Under the pieces are notes generated by a model. That model was not told the DNA's origin. It did no database searches and saw only the letters and a list, made by a program, of their open reading frames with translations. Shown here piece by piece: positions 41,749 through 51,065 of a stretch of DNA of 64,000 nucleotides. This stretch comes from Ruminococcus_G sp050944435. GTDB taxonomy: Bacteria; Bacillota; Clostridia; Lachnospirales; Lachnospiraceae. A program made the position numbers and the translations under genes. Where the stretch lies: contig JBMNRB010000004.1 of NCBI GenBank assembly GCA_050944435.1, positions 101,018 through 165,017 on the forward strand, read 5' to 3'. Numbering within the stretch: the stretch's first letter is position 1; the number at the start of each line of letters is the position of its first letter.

Positions 41749-44013
41749 TCACTCCATCTGATCCCACATCTCTTCGATTCTTCTGTCAAGGGATGTGTAT
41801 CGCCTTTGTTCTGTCTCATTATGTATCATATCACGGAAAGTCTGGTCACTTCCCACTATCGTCACGCATTTCCGCGCTCTGGTGACGGCGGTGTAAAGCA
41901 GGTTCCGGCTGAGCAGCATCCTGGGACCGGCAAGAAGAGGCAGGATCACCGCCGGATACTCACTTCCCTGGGATTTGTGAATCGTAATCGCATAAGCCAG
42001 CTCAAGTTCATCCAGCTGCTTGAAGGTATATTCCGCAAACTTTCCCTCTTCAAATTCCACCGTGACCAGTTCTCCAAACGTGTTGATCTCCCTGACAATA
42101 CCCAGATCTCCGTTGAAGACTCCAATTCCCCGCTGTATGGGAATTCCCTTCTTCCCCCGGATTTCCCATTCCATCTGGTAATTGTTTTTGATCTGCATTA
42201 CTTTGTCTCCTTCTCGGAAACACCCGTCTCCCCATTCCCTTTCTTTCTTCTCCGGCGAGGGAGGGTTCAGATATCTCTGCAAAATTACATTCAGCCGCTC
42301 CACACCCAAAAGTCCTTTTCGCATTGGCGTCAGGACCTGAATATCCAACGGCCTGGCCTCCACATAGGGCGGCAGCTTTTCCTGAATCAGCGCAATCATT
42401 ACCCGGATGATGATATCCGCGTCATACCGCTTCAAGAAGAAAAAATCTTCACTGTGATTGTCAATGGTCACCTCTTCCCCCCTGTTGATGCGGTGGGCGT
42501 TAACCACGATATCGCTTTTAGAAGCCTGCCGGAAAATTTTATTCAGCTCCACTACGCAGAACTTTCGGGAACGAATCATATCTTTCAGTACACTGCCCGG
42601 CCCTACGCTGGGGAGCTGATTCATATCCCCCACCAAAATCAGCCGTGTGCCCACAGTCAGCGCAGACAAAAGGGCGTGCATCAGGTAGATATCCACCATG
42701 GACATTTCATCAATGATGACCACATCCGCCTCGATGGGATTTTCCTCATTCCGTTCAAAATGTACATTGGCCGAAGATTCCTCCGCCATTCCCGACAGCT
42801 CCAGCAGCCGGTGAATCGTCTGGGCCTCGTACCCGGTGGCTTCCGTCATCCGTTTGGCCGCCCTTCCCGTAGGCGCTGCCAGACAGATTTCCAGTCCCTC
42901 AGATACGAAATACCGGATAATCGCGTTAATGGTGGTGGTCTTTCCCGTACCCGGTCCTCCCGTAATAATCAGCAGACCATGTTTAACCGCCTCCGCCACC
43001 GCCTGCCTCTGCCTTGCTTCCAGCTCATAATCGGAAGACTGCTCGATCATGCGGATTCGCTTTTCAATCTGCAGATCCTGCTCCTGACTTTTTACATTCA
43101 GCTCACAAAGCATTCTGGCCGTATTCAGCTCCAGATAGTAAACCGGAGCGCTGTATACCGCTGTCCGCTGCTCCTGTTCCCCGGTCACCGGATTCGCTGA
43201 CGAATCCAGATTCTTCAGCACCACTTTCCGCTCCACCGCCAGATCCATGATATGTTTTTCCATATTCCCCTCTGTCACTCCCAGAAGGGAAGCCGCCCGG
43301 AAGCAGAGCTGCTCCTTGGGCAGAAAACAGTGTCCCTCCGCTGAAGCCTGGGACAGCACATAGAGCAGTCCGCTCTTGATCCGAAAATCATCATCCGCCT
43401 GGATGCCGGCCTTCTTGGCAATTTCATCCGCCGTTTTAAAACCCACGCCGGGCACTTCCTCCGCCATGCGGTATGGATTCTCCCGAATTACGCCATAAAC
43501 GCTTTCCCCGTAATGCTGATATATCTTAACGCCAAGAGAAACGGAGATTCCGTACTTGGAAAGAAAAAGCATGGCGCTTCTCTGCTCTGCTTTTTCCTCC
43601 ATCTGTGCCGCAATCTCCCTCGCTTTTTTCTCACTGATTCCTTTTATCTCGGCTAGACGTTCCGGCTCTTCCTCCATAATTTTTAATGTGTCTGCTCCGA
43701 ATTTCTTTACGATTCTGGCGGCAAGGGCAGCTTTTATCCCGCGGACAGCTCCCGACCCCAGATAACGCTCGATTGCCGCTGCATCTTCCGGCATTTTCAT
43801 CTCATAGCCTTCCGCTTTAAACTGCCTGCCATACAGCGCATGCTCCGTATAACCGCCCCAAAGGGCAATGGTCTCTCCCTCTGAAATACTTCCGAAAATC
43901 CCGGTGCAGGTCAGAGACTTTCCGCCTGTCTTCAGGCTAAGCACCGTATATCCGTTTTCCTCATTGCGGAAGATAATATGATCCACATATCCCTCTACTG
44001 TATCTTGCTTCAT
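41749..44013 (-). CDS. recD2: ATP-dependent DNA helicase RecD2
   Basis: The 754-residue protein has the RecD2 layout: an N-terminal YVDHIIFRNEENGYTVL domain, helix-hairpin-helix repeats, then a superfamily 1B motor with Walker A TGGPGTGKTT (about residue 345), IIDEMSMVD and the C-terminal HKSQGSEYPAVILP. RecD2 is a 5'-3' helicase independent of RecBC, with a role in repair and in replication fork care. Its start is 3 bases after the mreB-like stop. Confidence 0.95.
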   Translation of the reverse strand: MKQDTVEGYVDHIIFRNEENGYTVLSLKTGGKSLTCTGIFGSISEGETIALWGGYTEHALYGRQFKAEGYEMKMPEDAAAIERYLGSGAVRGIKAALAARIVKKFGADTLKIMEEEPERLAEIKGISEKKAREIAAQMEEKAEQRSAMLFLSKYGISVSLGVKIYQHYGESVYGVIRENPYRMAEEVPGVGFKTADEIAKKAGIQADDDFRIKSGLLYVLSQASAEGHCFLPKEQLCFRAASLLGVTEGNMEKHIMDLAVERKVVLKNLDSSANPVTGEQEQRTAVYSAPVYYLELNTARMLCELNVKSQEQDLQIEKRIRMIEQSSDYELEARQRQAVAEAVKHGLLIITGGPGTGKTTTINAIIRYFVSEGLEICLAAPTGRAAKRMTEATGYEAQTIHRLLELSGMAEESSANVHFERNEENPIEADVVIIDEMSMVDIYLMHALLSALTVGTRLILVGDMNQLPSVGPGSVLKDMIRSRKFCVVELNKIFRQASKSDIVVNAHRINRGEEVTIDNHSEDFFFLKRYDADIIIRVMIALIQEKLPPYVEARPLDIQVLTPMRKGLLGVERLNVILQRYLNPPSPEKKEREWGDGCFREGDKVMQIKNNYQMEWEIRGKKGIPIQRGIGVFNGDLGIVREINTFGELVTVEFEEGKFAEYTFKQLDELELAYAITIHKSQGSEYPAVILPLLAGPRMLLSRNLLYTAVTRARKCVTIVGSDQTFRDMIHNETEQRRYTSLDRRIEEMWDQME

Positions 44014-44016
44014 GCG

Positions 44017-45009
44017 TTAAATCTTCCCCAGTTTTTCCATCACTTCATCGTAACGGCCTGTCCCTTCCGCCACTGCGTGGGAAGGATTTTCCGCCGTCAT
44101 GGCATTAATGCCCGTCGTTTCCTCAATCAATTCTTCCAGGCCCTCCAGCAGAGCTCCTCCCCCGGTCAGAATGATTCCCCGTTCGGCAATATCCGCCGCC
44201 AGCTCCGGCGGCGTGGTTTCCAATACTCCATGAATTGCCTCCACAATCTGAGTGGTGGAATCTTTCAACGCTTCTCTTACTTCCTCTGACGTCAGTGATA
44301 CCGTTTTGGGAAGCCCCGTTATCACATTACGTCCCTTCACCTCCATGGTATCGGTCTGGGGTCTGGGATAGGCGCTGCCGATTTTAATTTTTACCGCTTC
44401 CGCCGTCTGCTCCCCGATAAAAAGATTATGCACCCGGCGGACATAGCGGATAATCGCCTCATCAAAATCATTGCCCGCCACTTTAATGGAAGCAGATACC
44501 ACAGTATCTCCCAGTGAAATCACTGCGATATCCGTCGTTCCCCCGCCGATATCCACGATCAGATTGCCAAAGGGCAGCGTGATGTCAATCCCGGCGCCGA
44601 TGGCTGCCGCCACCGGTTCCTCAATCAGCGTCACTTCCTTTGCGCCTGCCTGATAGGTCGCCTCTTCCACCGCTTTTTTCTCCACTTCCGTTACGCCGCT
44701 GGGTATACAGATATTGATTCGCGGCTTTCGAAAGGCCCTCCGGCCCATGGCTTTTTGTATAAAATATTTCAGCATCCGCTCCGTAATCAGATAATCTGAG
44801 ATTACGCCCTGACGCAGCGGCCGGATTGCCGTAATGTTCCCCGGCGTCCGTCCGATCATCTGACGTGCTTCCTCTCCGATTGCTCTCACCCGGTCTGCAT
44901 CTTTATCATAAGCAACTACGGATGGTTCCTTCAAAACAATTCCTTTTCCCTTAGCATATACCAGAATACTTGTGGTTCCCAGGTCAATTCCGATATCTAC
45001 AGCCGCCAT
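44017..45009 (-). CDS. mreB: Rod-shape-determining actin homologue (MreB/Mbl family)
   Basis: The 330-residue protein has the actin-fold nucleotide motifs IDLGTTSILVY, VDIGGGTTDIAVI and LTGGGALLEGL. The KGKGIVLKEPSVVA and RPLRQGVISDY segments are typical of MreB-group proteins, which guide the elongation machinery under the membrane. The true subfamily (MreB or Mbl) cannot be settled by eye. The ATG at 45009 has AAAGGGGAATATT upstream, better than the in-frame upstream starts. No mreC/mreD follows, so it is probably an extra paralogue. Confidence 0.9.
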   Translation of the reverse strand: MAAVDIGIDLGTTSILVYAKGKGIVLKEPSVVAYDKDADRVRAIGEEARQMIGRTPGNITAIRPLRQGVISDYLITERMLKYFIQKAMGRRAFRKPRINICIPSGVTEVEKKAVEEATYQAGAKEVTLIEEPVAAAIGAGIDITLPFGNLIVDIGGGTTDIAVISLGDTVVSASIKVAGNDFDEAIIRYVRRVHNLFIGEQTAEAVKIKIGSAYPRPQTDTMEVKGRNVITGLPKTVSLTSEEVREALKDSTTQIVEAIHGVLETTPPELAADIAERGIILTGGGALLEGLEELIEETTGINAMTAENPSHAVAEGTGRYDEVMEKLGKI

Positions 45010-45056
45010 AATATTCCCCTTTCCATACTTTTCCTTTTCAGAAAAGCTACACACTC

Positions 45057-45062
45057 ATTATA
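45057..45062 (-). promoter_or_regulatory. Candidate -10 of the mreB-recD2-comF unit
   Basis: A perfect minus-strand TATAAT in the 83-base gap between the uvrA stop and mreB; the matching -35 at 17 bases (TTCTAT) is poor. Confidence 0.35.
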
Positions 45063-45092
45063 TACAATCGCCCTATAAATAGAAAGCGTTTT

Positions 45093-47930
45093 TTAGAGAT
45101 ATTTTTCGACATACTGCCCCGTGTAGGACGCCGGACAGGCCGCCACTTCCTCCGGCGTTCCCTCTGCAATGACTCTTCCGCCTTTGTCGCCGCCTTCCGG
45201 TCCGATATCAATAATATAGTCCGCCGTTTTAATGACGTCCAGATTATGTTCGATGACAACCACTGTGTTGCCCCCTTCTGACAGCCGTTTCAGTATGTCA
45301 ATCAGTTTGTGAACATCTGCAAAATGAAGTCCTGTAGTAGGTTCGTCCAGAATGTAAATGGTTTTTCCCGTACTTCTTCTGCTCAGTTCCGCCGCCAGCT
45401 TGATCCTCTGGGCTTCCCCTCCCGACAGTGTGGTGGAAAGCTGCCCCAGCCGGAGATAAGACAGCCCCACATCGTATAAAGTCTCAATTTTACGCCGGAT
45501 GGAAGGAACGTGTTCAAAAAAAACCATGGCCTCTTCCACCGTCATATTCAGGACGTCATAAATACTTTTCCCTTTGTATTTTACCTCCAGCGTCTCCCTG
45601 TTATACCGCTGTCCGTGACATACTTCACAGGGCACGTATACATCCGGCAGGAAATGCATCTCTATCTTTAATATACCGTCTCCGCTGCATGCCTCACACC
45701 TGCCGCCTTTTACATTAAAACTGAATCTTCCCTTTTTGTATCCTCTGGCCTTTGCATCGGCCGTGGAAGCAAACAGATCCCGGATAAGATCAAAGACTCC
45801 CGTGTAAGTGGCGGGATTGGATCTGGGCGTTCTCCCTATGGGCGACTGATCAATATTGATGACCTTATCAAGCTGTTCCGCCCCTTCCACCTTTTTATGT
45901 TTCCCTGGTATCACATGGGCCCGGTTCAGTTTTTTTGCCAGCGCCTTGTATAAAATCTCATTGACCAGCGAACTTTTTCCGGAACCCGATACCCCGGTCA
46001 CACAGGTCATCACTCCCAATGGAAAGGTCACGTCAATATTCTTCAGATTATTTTCCGCCGCGCCCCGCACAGTCAGAAAACCGCTGGGCTTCTTTCTCTC
46101 CTTGGGAACGGGAATGCTCAGCTTCCCGCTTAAATAGGCGCCGGTTATGGAATCGGGGTTCTGCATCAATTCCTCGGCCGTCCCGATGGCCACAAGTTCT
46201 CCGCCGTGTTCCCCCGCTCCCGGACCGATGTCCACCACGCAGTCTGCCGCGCGCATGGTATCCTCATCGTGTTCCACCACGATCAGCGTGTTGCCCAGAT
46301 CTCTCAGATGGCACAAAGTTTTCAGCAGCTTGTCATTGTCCCGCTGATGGAGACCGATGCTGGGTTCGTCCAGAATGTAAGCCACGCCCACCAGTCCGGA
46401 ACCGATCTGTGTCGCCAGACGAATCCGCTGGGCCTCCCCGCCGGACAGAGTTCCCGTAGCCCGGGAAAGGGTCAGATATTCCAGGCCCACATCCAGCAGG
46501 AATCCCACCCTCGCCCGAATCTCTTTCAAAATCTGAGCGCCGATCATCTGCTGGGTCTCATTCAGCTTGAGACCGTCCATGAAATTCCCCAGTTTGCGGA
46601 TGGACATATCGGTCACTTCAAAAATATTTTTTTCTCCCACAGTCACCGCAAGGGAGGTGGGTTTCAGACGCTGCCCTTTACACTGGGGGCAGGGAGTAAT
46701 CCGCATAAAAGTCTCATACTCTGCCTTGACGGACTCGGAGCCCGTTTCGCGATATCTGCGTTCCACATTTTTAATCAGTCCCTCAAAAGCCACATCATAT
46801 ACCCCTTCTCCCCGCTGCCCTTTATAACGGACTTTGACCTGCCGTCCATTGGTACCGTGGATCAGAATATCTTTAATCTTCTGAGGATAATCCTCAAAGG
46901 GAGTGTCCAGACTGAAATCGTATTCCTCCGCCAGCGCGGTCAGTATAGCGTGGGTAAAACTTTTTTTATCTGTACAGGACTGCCAACCCATTACGGTGAT
47001 CGCTCCCTCTGAGATGCTTTTGGACGTATCCGGTATCATCAGATCCATGTCGAATTCCATCCGGTAACCCAGACCGGCGCAGGCAGGACAGGCGCCGAAG
47101 GGATTGTTGAAAGAAAAGCTTCTTGGCTCGATTTCATCGATACTGATGCCGCAGTCGGGACAGGAAAAACTCTGGGAGAACTGCAGCGGTTCCTCTCCGA
47201 TCACATCCACCAGAAGCAGCCCCTCGGACAGAGACAGCACGCTCTCGATGGAATCCGCCAGACGCTTCTCTATTCCCTCTTTCACCACCAGACGATCCAC
47301 CACAATTTCAATGTTGTGCTTCAGATTTTTGTCAAGCTGGATTTCCTCCGATAATTCGTACAGGTTTCCGTCTATCATCGCCCGTACGTATCCGCTTTTC
47401 CTGGCCTGCGCCAGCAGCTTTTCATGACGCCCCTTCCTCCCCCGCACCACGGGAGCCAGAAGCTGAATCCTGGTTCTCTCCGGCAGCGCCATAATATGAT
47501 CCACCATTTGATCCACCGTCTGGCGGGAAATCACCTTTCCGCATTTTGGGCAGTGGGGAATTCCGATTCTGGCGTAGAGAAGCCGGAAATAATCGTAAAT
47601 CTCCGTTACCGTTCCCACGGTGGAACGGGGGTTCCGGTTGGTGGATTTCTGGTCGATGGATATCGCCGGGGACAGACCTTCAATGCTGTCCACATCCGGT
47701 TTCTCCATTTGCCCCAGAAACTGCCGGGCATAGGAGGACAGACTCTCCATATACCGGCGCTGACCCTCGGCATAAATGGTATCAAAAGCAAGGGAACTTT
47801 TTCCGGATCCGGAAAGTCCCGTCAGCACCACGAATTCATTTCTGGGGATATCCACATTCAGATTCTTTAAATTATTTTCCCTCGCTCCCCGTATCTTTAT
47901 GTAATTTTTTTCTTTATTTTGTATCGTCAT
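45093..47930 (-). CDS. uvrA: Excinuclease ABC subunit A
   Basis: The 945-residue protein is full-length UvrA: two ABC modules with Walker A GLSGSGKSSLAFD and GVSGSGKSSL, two LSGGEAQRI signatures, and zinc fingers of the CPKC and CEAC types. It recognises DNA damage together with UvrB in nucleotide excision repair. The ATG at 47930 follows GGAGGAAGAATAAGG; the frame runs 168 bases further upstream through the promoter and is not used. The uvrB gene is not in this window. A LexA-type box on its promoter predicts SOS control. Confidence 0.97.
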   Translation of the reverse strand: MTIQNKEKNYIKIRGARENNLKNLNVDIPRNEFVVLTGLSGSGKSSLAFDTIYAEGQRRYMESLSSYARQFLGQMEKPDVDSIEGLSPAISIDQKSTNRNPRSTVGTVTEIYDYFRLLYARIGIPHCPKCGKVISRQTVDQMVDHIMALPERTRIQLLAPVVRGRKGRHEKLLAQARKSGYVRAMIDGNLYELSEEIQLDKNLKHNIEIVVDRLVVKEGIEKRLADSIESVLSLSEGLLLVDVIGEEPLQFSQSFSCPDCGISIDEIEPRSFSFNNPFGACPACAGLGYRMEFDMDLMIPDTSKSISEGAITVMGWQSCTDKKSFTHAILTALAEEYDFSLDTPFEDYPQKIKDILIHGTNGRQVKVRYKGQRGEGVYDVAFEGLIKNVERRYRETGSESVKAEYETFMRITPCPQCKGQRLKPTSLAVTVGEKNIFEVTDMSIRKLGNFMDGLKLNETQQMIGAQILKEIRARVGFLLDVGLEYLTLSRATGTLSGGEAQRIRLATQIGSGLVGVAYILDEPSIGLHQRDNDKLLKTLCHLRDLGNTLIVVEHDEDTMRAADCVVDIGPGAGEHGGELVAIGTAEELMQNPDSITGAYLSGKLSIPVPKERKKPSGFLTVRGAAENNLKNIDVTFPLGVMTCVTGVSGSGKSSLVNEILYKALAKKLNRAHVIPGKHKKVEGAEQLDKVINIDQSPIGRTPRSNPATYTGVFDLIRDLFASTADAKARGYKKGRFSFNVKGGRCEACSGDGILKIEMHFLPDVYVPCEVCHGQRYNRETLEVKYKGKSIYDVLNMTVEEAMVFFEHVPSIRRKIETLYDVGLSYLRLGQLSTTLSGGEAQRIKLAAELSRRSTGKTIYILDEPTTGLHFADVHKLIDILKRLSEGGNTVVVIEHNLDVIKTADYIIDIGPEGGDKGGRVIAEGTPEEVAACPASYTGQYVEKYL

Positions 47931-47958
47931 CCTTATTCTTCCTCCGTTGTTCCCCCTG

Positions 47959-47987
47959 ATTCTATCACAGAGAAGGGCCCGTTGCAA
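47959..47987 (-). promoter_or_regulatory. Sigma-A-type promoter of uvrA
   Basis: Minus-strand TTGCAA (47987-47982), 17-base spacer, TAGAAT (47964-47959) preceded by TGA, an extended -10. Confidence 0.7.
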
Positions 47988-47998
47988 ACATTTGTTCG
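47985..47998 (-). promoter_or_regulatory. LexA (DinR)-type SOS box of uvrA
   Basis: Minus-strand CGAACAAATGTTTG fits the Gram-positive LexA pattern CGAAC-N4-GTTYG/C and overlaps the uvrA -35 region, where LexA would block polymerase. It ends right at the hemW stop. Confidence 0.65.
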
Positions 47999-49123
47999 TC
48001 ACAGCAGAAAATCCGACATAATCACATTGCTGACCGATATCCCCTGAAAAGTCAGGAATACCCGCTCCTTTGTCTCCTCCATCAGTCCCAGACCGCAATA
48101 TCGGGCAATCACTTTTCCGTATATTTCTTCCAGGGAACAGCCGAAGGTTTCTTCAAATTTTTTCTTTTCCACTCCCCTTCGCATCCGCAGTCCCAAAAAC
48201 ATAAATTCTTCCATCTGCGCCTGCCGGTTTAATTTTTCCCGATTTCTCATCAGCAGTTCCGGCCTTTTGCATTCTCTAAGATATTCTTGCATCTCCGACG
48301 TATTGGAGAATCTTTCCTCTTCTATCAATGACGCGGCGCCCAGTCCGAATCCCCGGTAGGGAGTTCTCTGCCAATATCCCACATTATGGCGGCATTCTCT
48401 GCCCGGTACGGCAAAGTTGGAAATTTCATACTGAATATATCCCCAGTCTTCCAGATACCTCACTGCCTCTTCATACATCCGGCGCTCCTCTTCTTCCTTG
48501 GGAAGATTCAGTTCCCTCTCTGCAAAAGGCGTGCCCGGCTCCACAATCAGGCTGTACAAAGACAGATGTTCCGGCCGCAGAGAAAGGGTGCGGGACAGCG
48601 TTTTCATCAGCGACTCCATATCCTGTCCCGGGATCGCCATCATCAGATCCACATTAATATTTTCAAATCCGGCCTCTCTGGCCTTTCTGTAATTCTCCAG
48701 GAATTCCTCATACGTATGTATCCTTCCCAGAAGGCCAAGCTCCCGGTCGTCGGCTGACTGAAGACCGATGCTGAGTCTGTTCACTCCCGCCCTGCGATAG
48801 TCATGCAGTTTTCGTTCATCCAATGTCCCCGGATTGGCTTCTATGGTAATTTCTGCATTTTCTTCCACGGAAAACCTGTTTCTTATTCTTTCCAGAAAAC
48901 AGATAATCCATTCACTGTCAATCACCGTGGGAGTGCCTCCGCCGATGAAAATGCTGCTGACCGTGGATTCCGGCAAAGGCTGTACCTCCGTCAGTTCGTG
49001 AAGCAGCGCCTCACAATAAGCATTCTGCTCCTTTACCGAAGCCGGACCTGACAGAAAATCGCAGTAATCACATTTCTTCACACAAAAGGGAATGTGCAGA
49101 TATAATTCCATTGGTTCATCCAT
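47999..49123 (-). CDS. hemW: Haem chaperone HemW (radical SAM, coproporphyrinogen-III-oxidase-like)
   Basis: The product has about 374 residues. The radical-SAM cluster motif HIPFCVKKCDYCDF (Cys14, 18, 21) and the IFIGGGTPT and NVDLMMAIPGQ blocks identify the HemW family, which lacks true CPO activity in studied members and binds haem. It usually sits next to lepA, as here. Two starts are possible: ATG 49123 and ATG 49111 (MELYLHIPF); the longer frame to 49171 runs into a hairpin between lepA and hemW and is not coding. Confidence 0.92.
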   Translation of the reverse strand: MDEPMELYLHIPFCVKKCDYCDFLSGPASVKEQNAYCEALLHELTEVQPLPESTVSSIFIGGGTPTVIDSEWIICFLERIRNRFSVEENAEITIEANPGTLDERKLHDYRRAGVNRLSIGLQSADDRELGLLGRIHTYEEFLENYRKAREAGFENINVDLMMAIPGQDMESLMKTLSRTLSLRPEHLSLYSLIVEPGTPFAERELNLPKEEEERRMYEEAVRYLEDWGYIQYEISNFAVPGRECRHNVGYWQRTPYRGFGLGAASLIEEERFSNTSEMQEYLRECKRPELLMRNREKLNRQAQMEEFMFLGLRMRRGVEKKKFEETFGCSLEEIYGKVIARYCGLGLMEETKERVFLTFQGISVSNVIMSDFLL

Positions 49124-49145
49124 CCCTTCTTCATTCCATGATAAA

Positions 49146-49174
49146 GGGATGAAACAACCCGGTTGTCCCATCCC
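49146..49174 (-). terminator. Hairpin between lepA and hemW
   Basis: An inverted repeat (GGGATG...CATCCC with inner ACAA/TTGT) immediately after the lepA stop on the minus strand, followed by only a short T-run. It could be a weak terminator or attenuator. Confidence 0.4.
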
Positions 49175-49180
49175 ATTTTT

Positions 49181-50992
49181 CTATTTATCATCCAATTTCA
49201 ATACGCTCATAAAGGCTTTCTGCGGAATTTCCACATTGCCTACCTGACGCATTCTCTTTTTTCCTTCCTTCTGCTTTTCCAGAAGTTTTCTTTTCCTGGA
49301 GATATCTCCGCCGTAACATTTGGCCAGCACATCTTTCCGCATGGCCTTTACCGTTTCCCTGGCAATGATTTTACTTCCGATGGCCGCCTGAATCGGTATC
49401 TCGAAAAGCTGACGGGGAATTTCCTCTTTCAGTTTCTCACACATTTTTCTTCCCCTGTCATAGGCGGAGTCAGCAAAAACGATAAAGGAAAGGGCGTCCA
49501 CCTCTTCACGATTCACCAGAATATCCAGTTTTACCAGTTCACTTCTCTCGTAGCCCAGCATCTCATAGTCAAAGGACGCATATCCCCTGGAACGGGATTT
49601 CAGCGCGTCAAAGAAATCATAGATAATTTCATTCAGCGGCAGATGGTATTTCAGAAGGGCCCGGGTAGTCTCCAGATATTCCATTCCCTGATACTGGCCT
49701 CTTCTCTCCTGACACAAATCCATAATGGGACCGATAAACTCGGTGGTCACCATAATTTCCGCTTTCACCATGGGTTCTTCCATATAATCAATTTCCGAAG
49801 GATCGGGCAGATTAGAAGGATTGGTAAGTTCCACCACTTCGCCGTTTGTTTTGTGCACCTTATAGACAACCCCCGGCGCCGTCGTTACCAGATCCAAATT
49901 GTATTCCCGCTCCAGCCGTTCTTGAATGATTTCCAGATGGAGCAGTCCCAGAAATCCGCAGCGGAAACCGAAGCCCAGCGCAACAGAAGTCTCCGGCTCA
50001 TAAAAAAGAGAAGCGTCGTTGAGCTGAAGTTTTTCCAGGGCATCCCTCAGATCCTGATACTTTGCTCCGTCGGCGGGATACAGGCCGCAATACACCATAG
50101 GATTTACTTTCTTATAACCGGGCAGCGGCTGGGCGCAGGGGCGCTTTGCGTCGGTGATTGTATCGCCCACTCTGGTATCCTTTACATTTTTAATACTGGC
50201 TGTGATATATCCTACCATTCCCGCTGAAAGTTCCTCGCAGGGAATAAACTGTCCGGCGCCGAAATATCCCACTTCCACCACCTCTTCTTCCGCTCCGGTG
50301 GCCATCATGCGAATCCTCGTCCCTTTCTTCACCGTACCTTCTTTAATCCGGCAGAATACGATGACTCCTTTATAAGAGTCATACAGGGAATCAAAGATCA
50401 GCGCCTGAAGGGGAGCTGCAGGATCTCCGGAGGGAGCAGGTATCTTTTTCACAATCTGCTCCAGCACTTCATCCACATTGGTTCCCAGCTTGGCCGATAT
50501 TCTGGGAGCGTCCTCCGCTTCAATGCCGATCACATCCTCAATTTCCTGAATTACCCGTTCCGGATCGGCGCTGGGCAGGTCGATCTTATTGATTACCGGC
50601 ATAACATCCAAATCATGATCCAGAGCCAGATAGACATTGGCCAGCGTCTGCGCTTCCACACCCTGAGCCGCATCCACAATCAATATTGCCCCGTCGCAGG
50701 CCGCCAGACTTCTGGAAACCTCATAATTAAAATCCACATGTCCCGGGGTGTCGATCAGATTAAATATATACTCTTCCCCATCGTTTGCCCGATAGACGAT
50801 TCGCACCGCCTGTGCTTTAATGGTAATTCCTCTTTCCCTCTCCAGATCCATATTGTCCAGAACCTGAGACTGCATCTCCCGTTCCGTCAGCAGGCCTGTC
50901 TTTTCTATGATGCGGTCTGCCAGCGTAGATTTCCCATGATCAATATGTGCTATAATACAGAAATTCCGGATTTTACTTTGATCCAAAGCCAC
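49181..50992 (-). CDS. lepA: Elongation factor 4 (LepA)
   Basis: The 603-residue GTPase has the G1 motif AHIDHGKSTLADR, DTPGHVDF and NKIDLPSA, followed by EF-G-like domains and the LepA-specific C-terminal domain. It helps ribosome function, with effects on translation initiation and stalled elongation. The start is a GTG at 50992 with AGGAGGAAGATAC upstream. A good extended -10 promoter lies at 51036-51065. Confidence 0.97.
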   Translation of the reverse strand: MALDQSKIRNFCIIAHIDHGKSTLADRIIEKTGLLTEREMQSQVLDNMDLERERGITIKAQAVRIVYRANDGEEYIFNLIDTPGHVDFNYEVSRSLAACDGAILIVDAAQGVEAQTLANVYLALDHDLDVMPVINKIDLPSADPERVIQEIEDVIGIEAEDAPRISAKLGTNVDEVLEQIVKKIPAPSGDPAAPLQALIFDSLYDSYKGVIVFCRIKEGTVKKGTRIRMMATGAEEEVVEVGYFGAGQFIPCEELSAGMVGYITASIKNVKDTRVGDTITDAKRPCAQPLPGYKKVNPMVYCGLYPADGAKYQDLRDALEKLQLNDASLFYEPETSVALGFGFRCGFLGLLHLEIIQERLEREYNLDLVTTAPGVVYKVHKTNGEVVELTNPSNLPDPSEIDYMEEPMVKAEIMVTTEFIGPIMDLCQERRGQYQGMEYLETTRALLKYHLPLNEIIYDFFDALKSRSRGYASFDYEMLGYERSELVKLDILVNREEVDALSFIVFADSAYDRGRKMCEKLKEEIPRQLFEIPIQAAIGSKIIARETVKAMRKDVLAKCYGGDISRKRKLLEKQKEGKKRMRQVGNVEIPQKAFMSVLKLDDK

Positions 50993-51035
50993 GTATCTTC
51001 CTCCTAAAATACAACTGATTTTCTACTAATCCTGT

Positions 51036-51065
51036 ATTATAGCACACCTTTTATGCTGTTGTCAT
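51036..51065 (-). promoter_or_regulatory. Extended -10 promoter of lepA
   Basis: Minus-strand ATGACA (51065-51060), 18-base spacer, TATAAT (51041-51036) preceded by TGC. Its -35 overlaps the last codons of spoIIP, so lepA can be expressed in growth independently of the sporulation genes upstream. Confidence 0.7.

Noticed and set aside
41806..43200. Long open frame (464 codons) antisense to recD2
   Set aside because: Shadow of a well-conserved helicase gene; no initiation signal.
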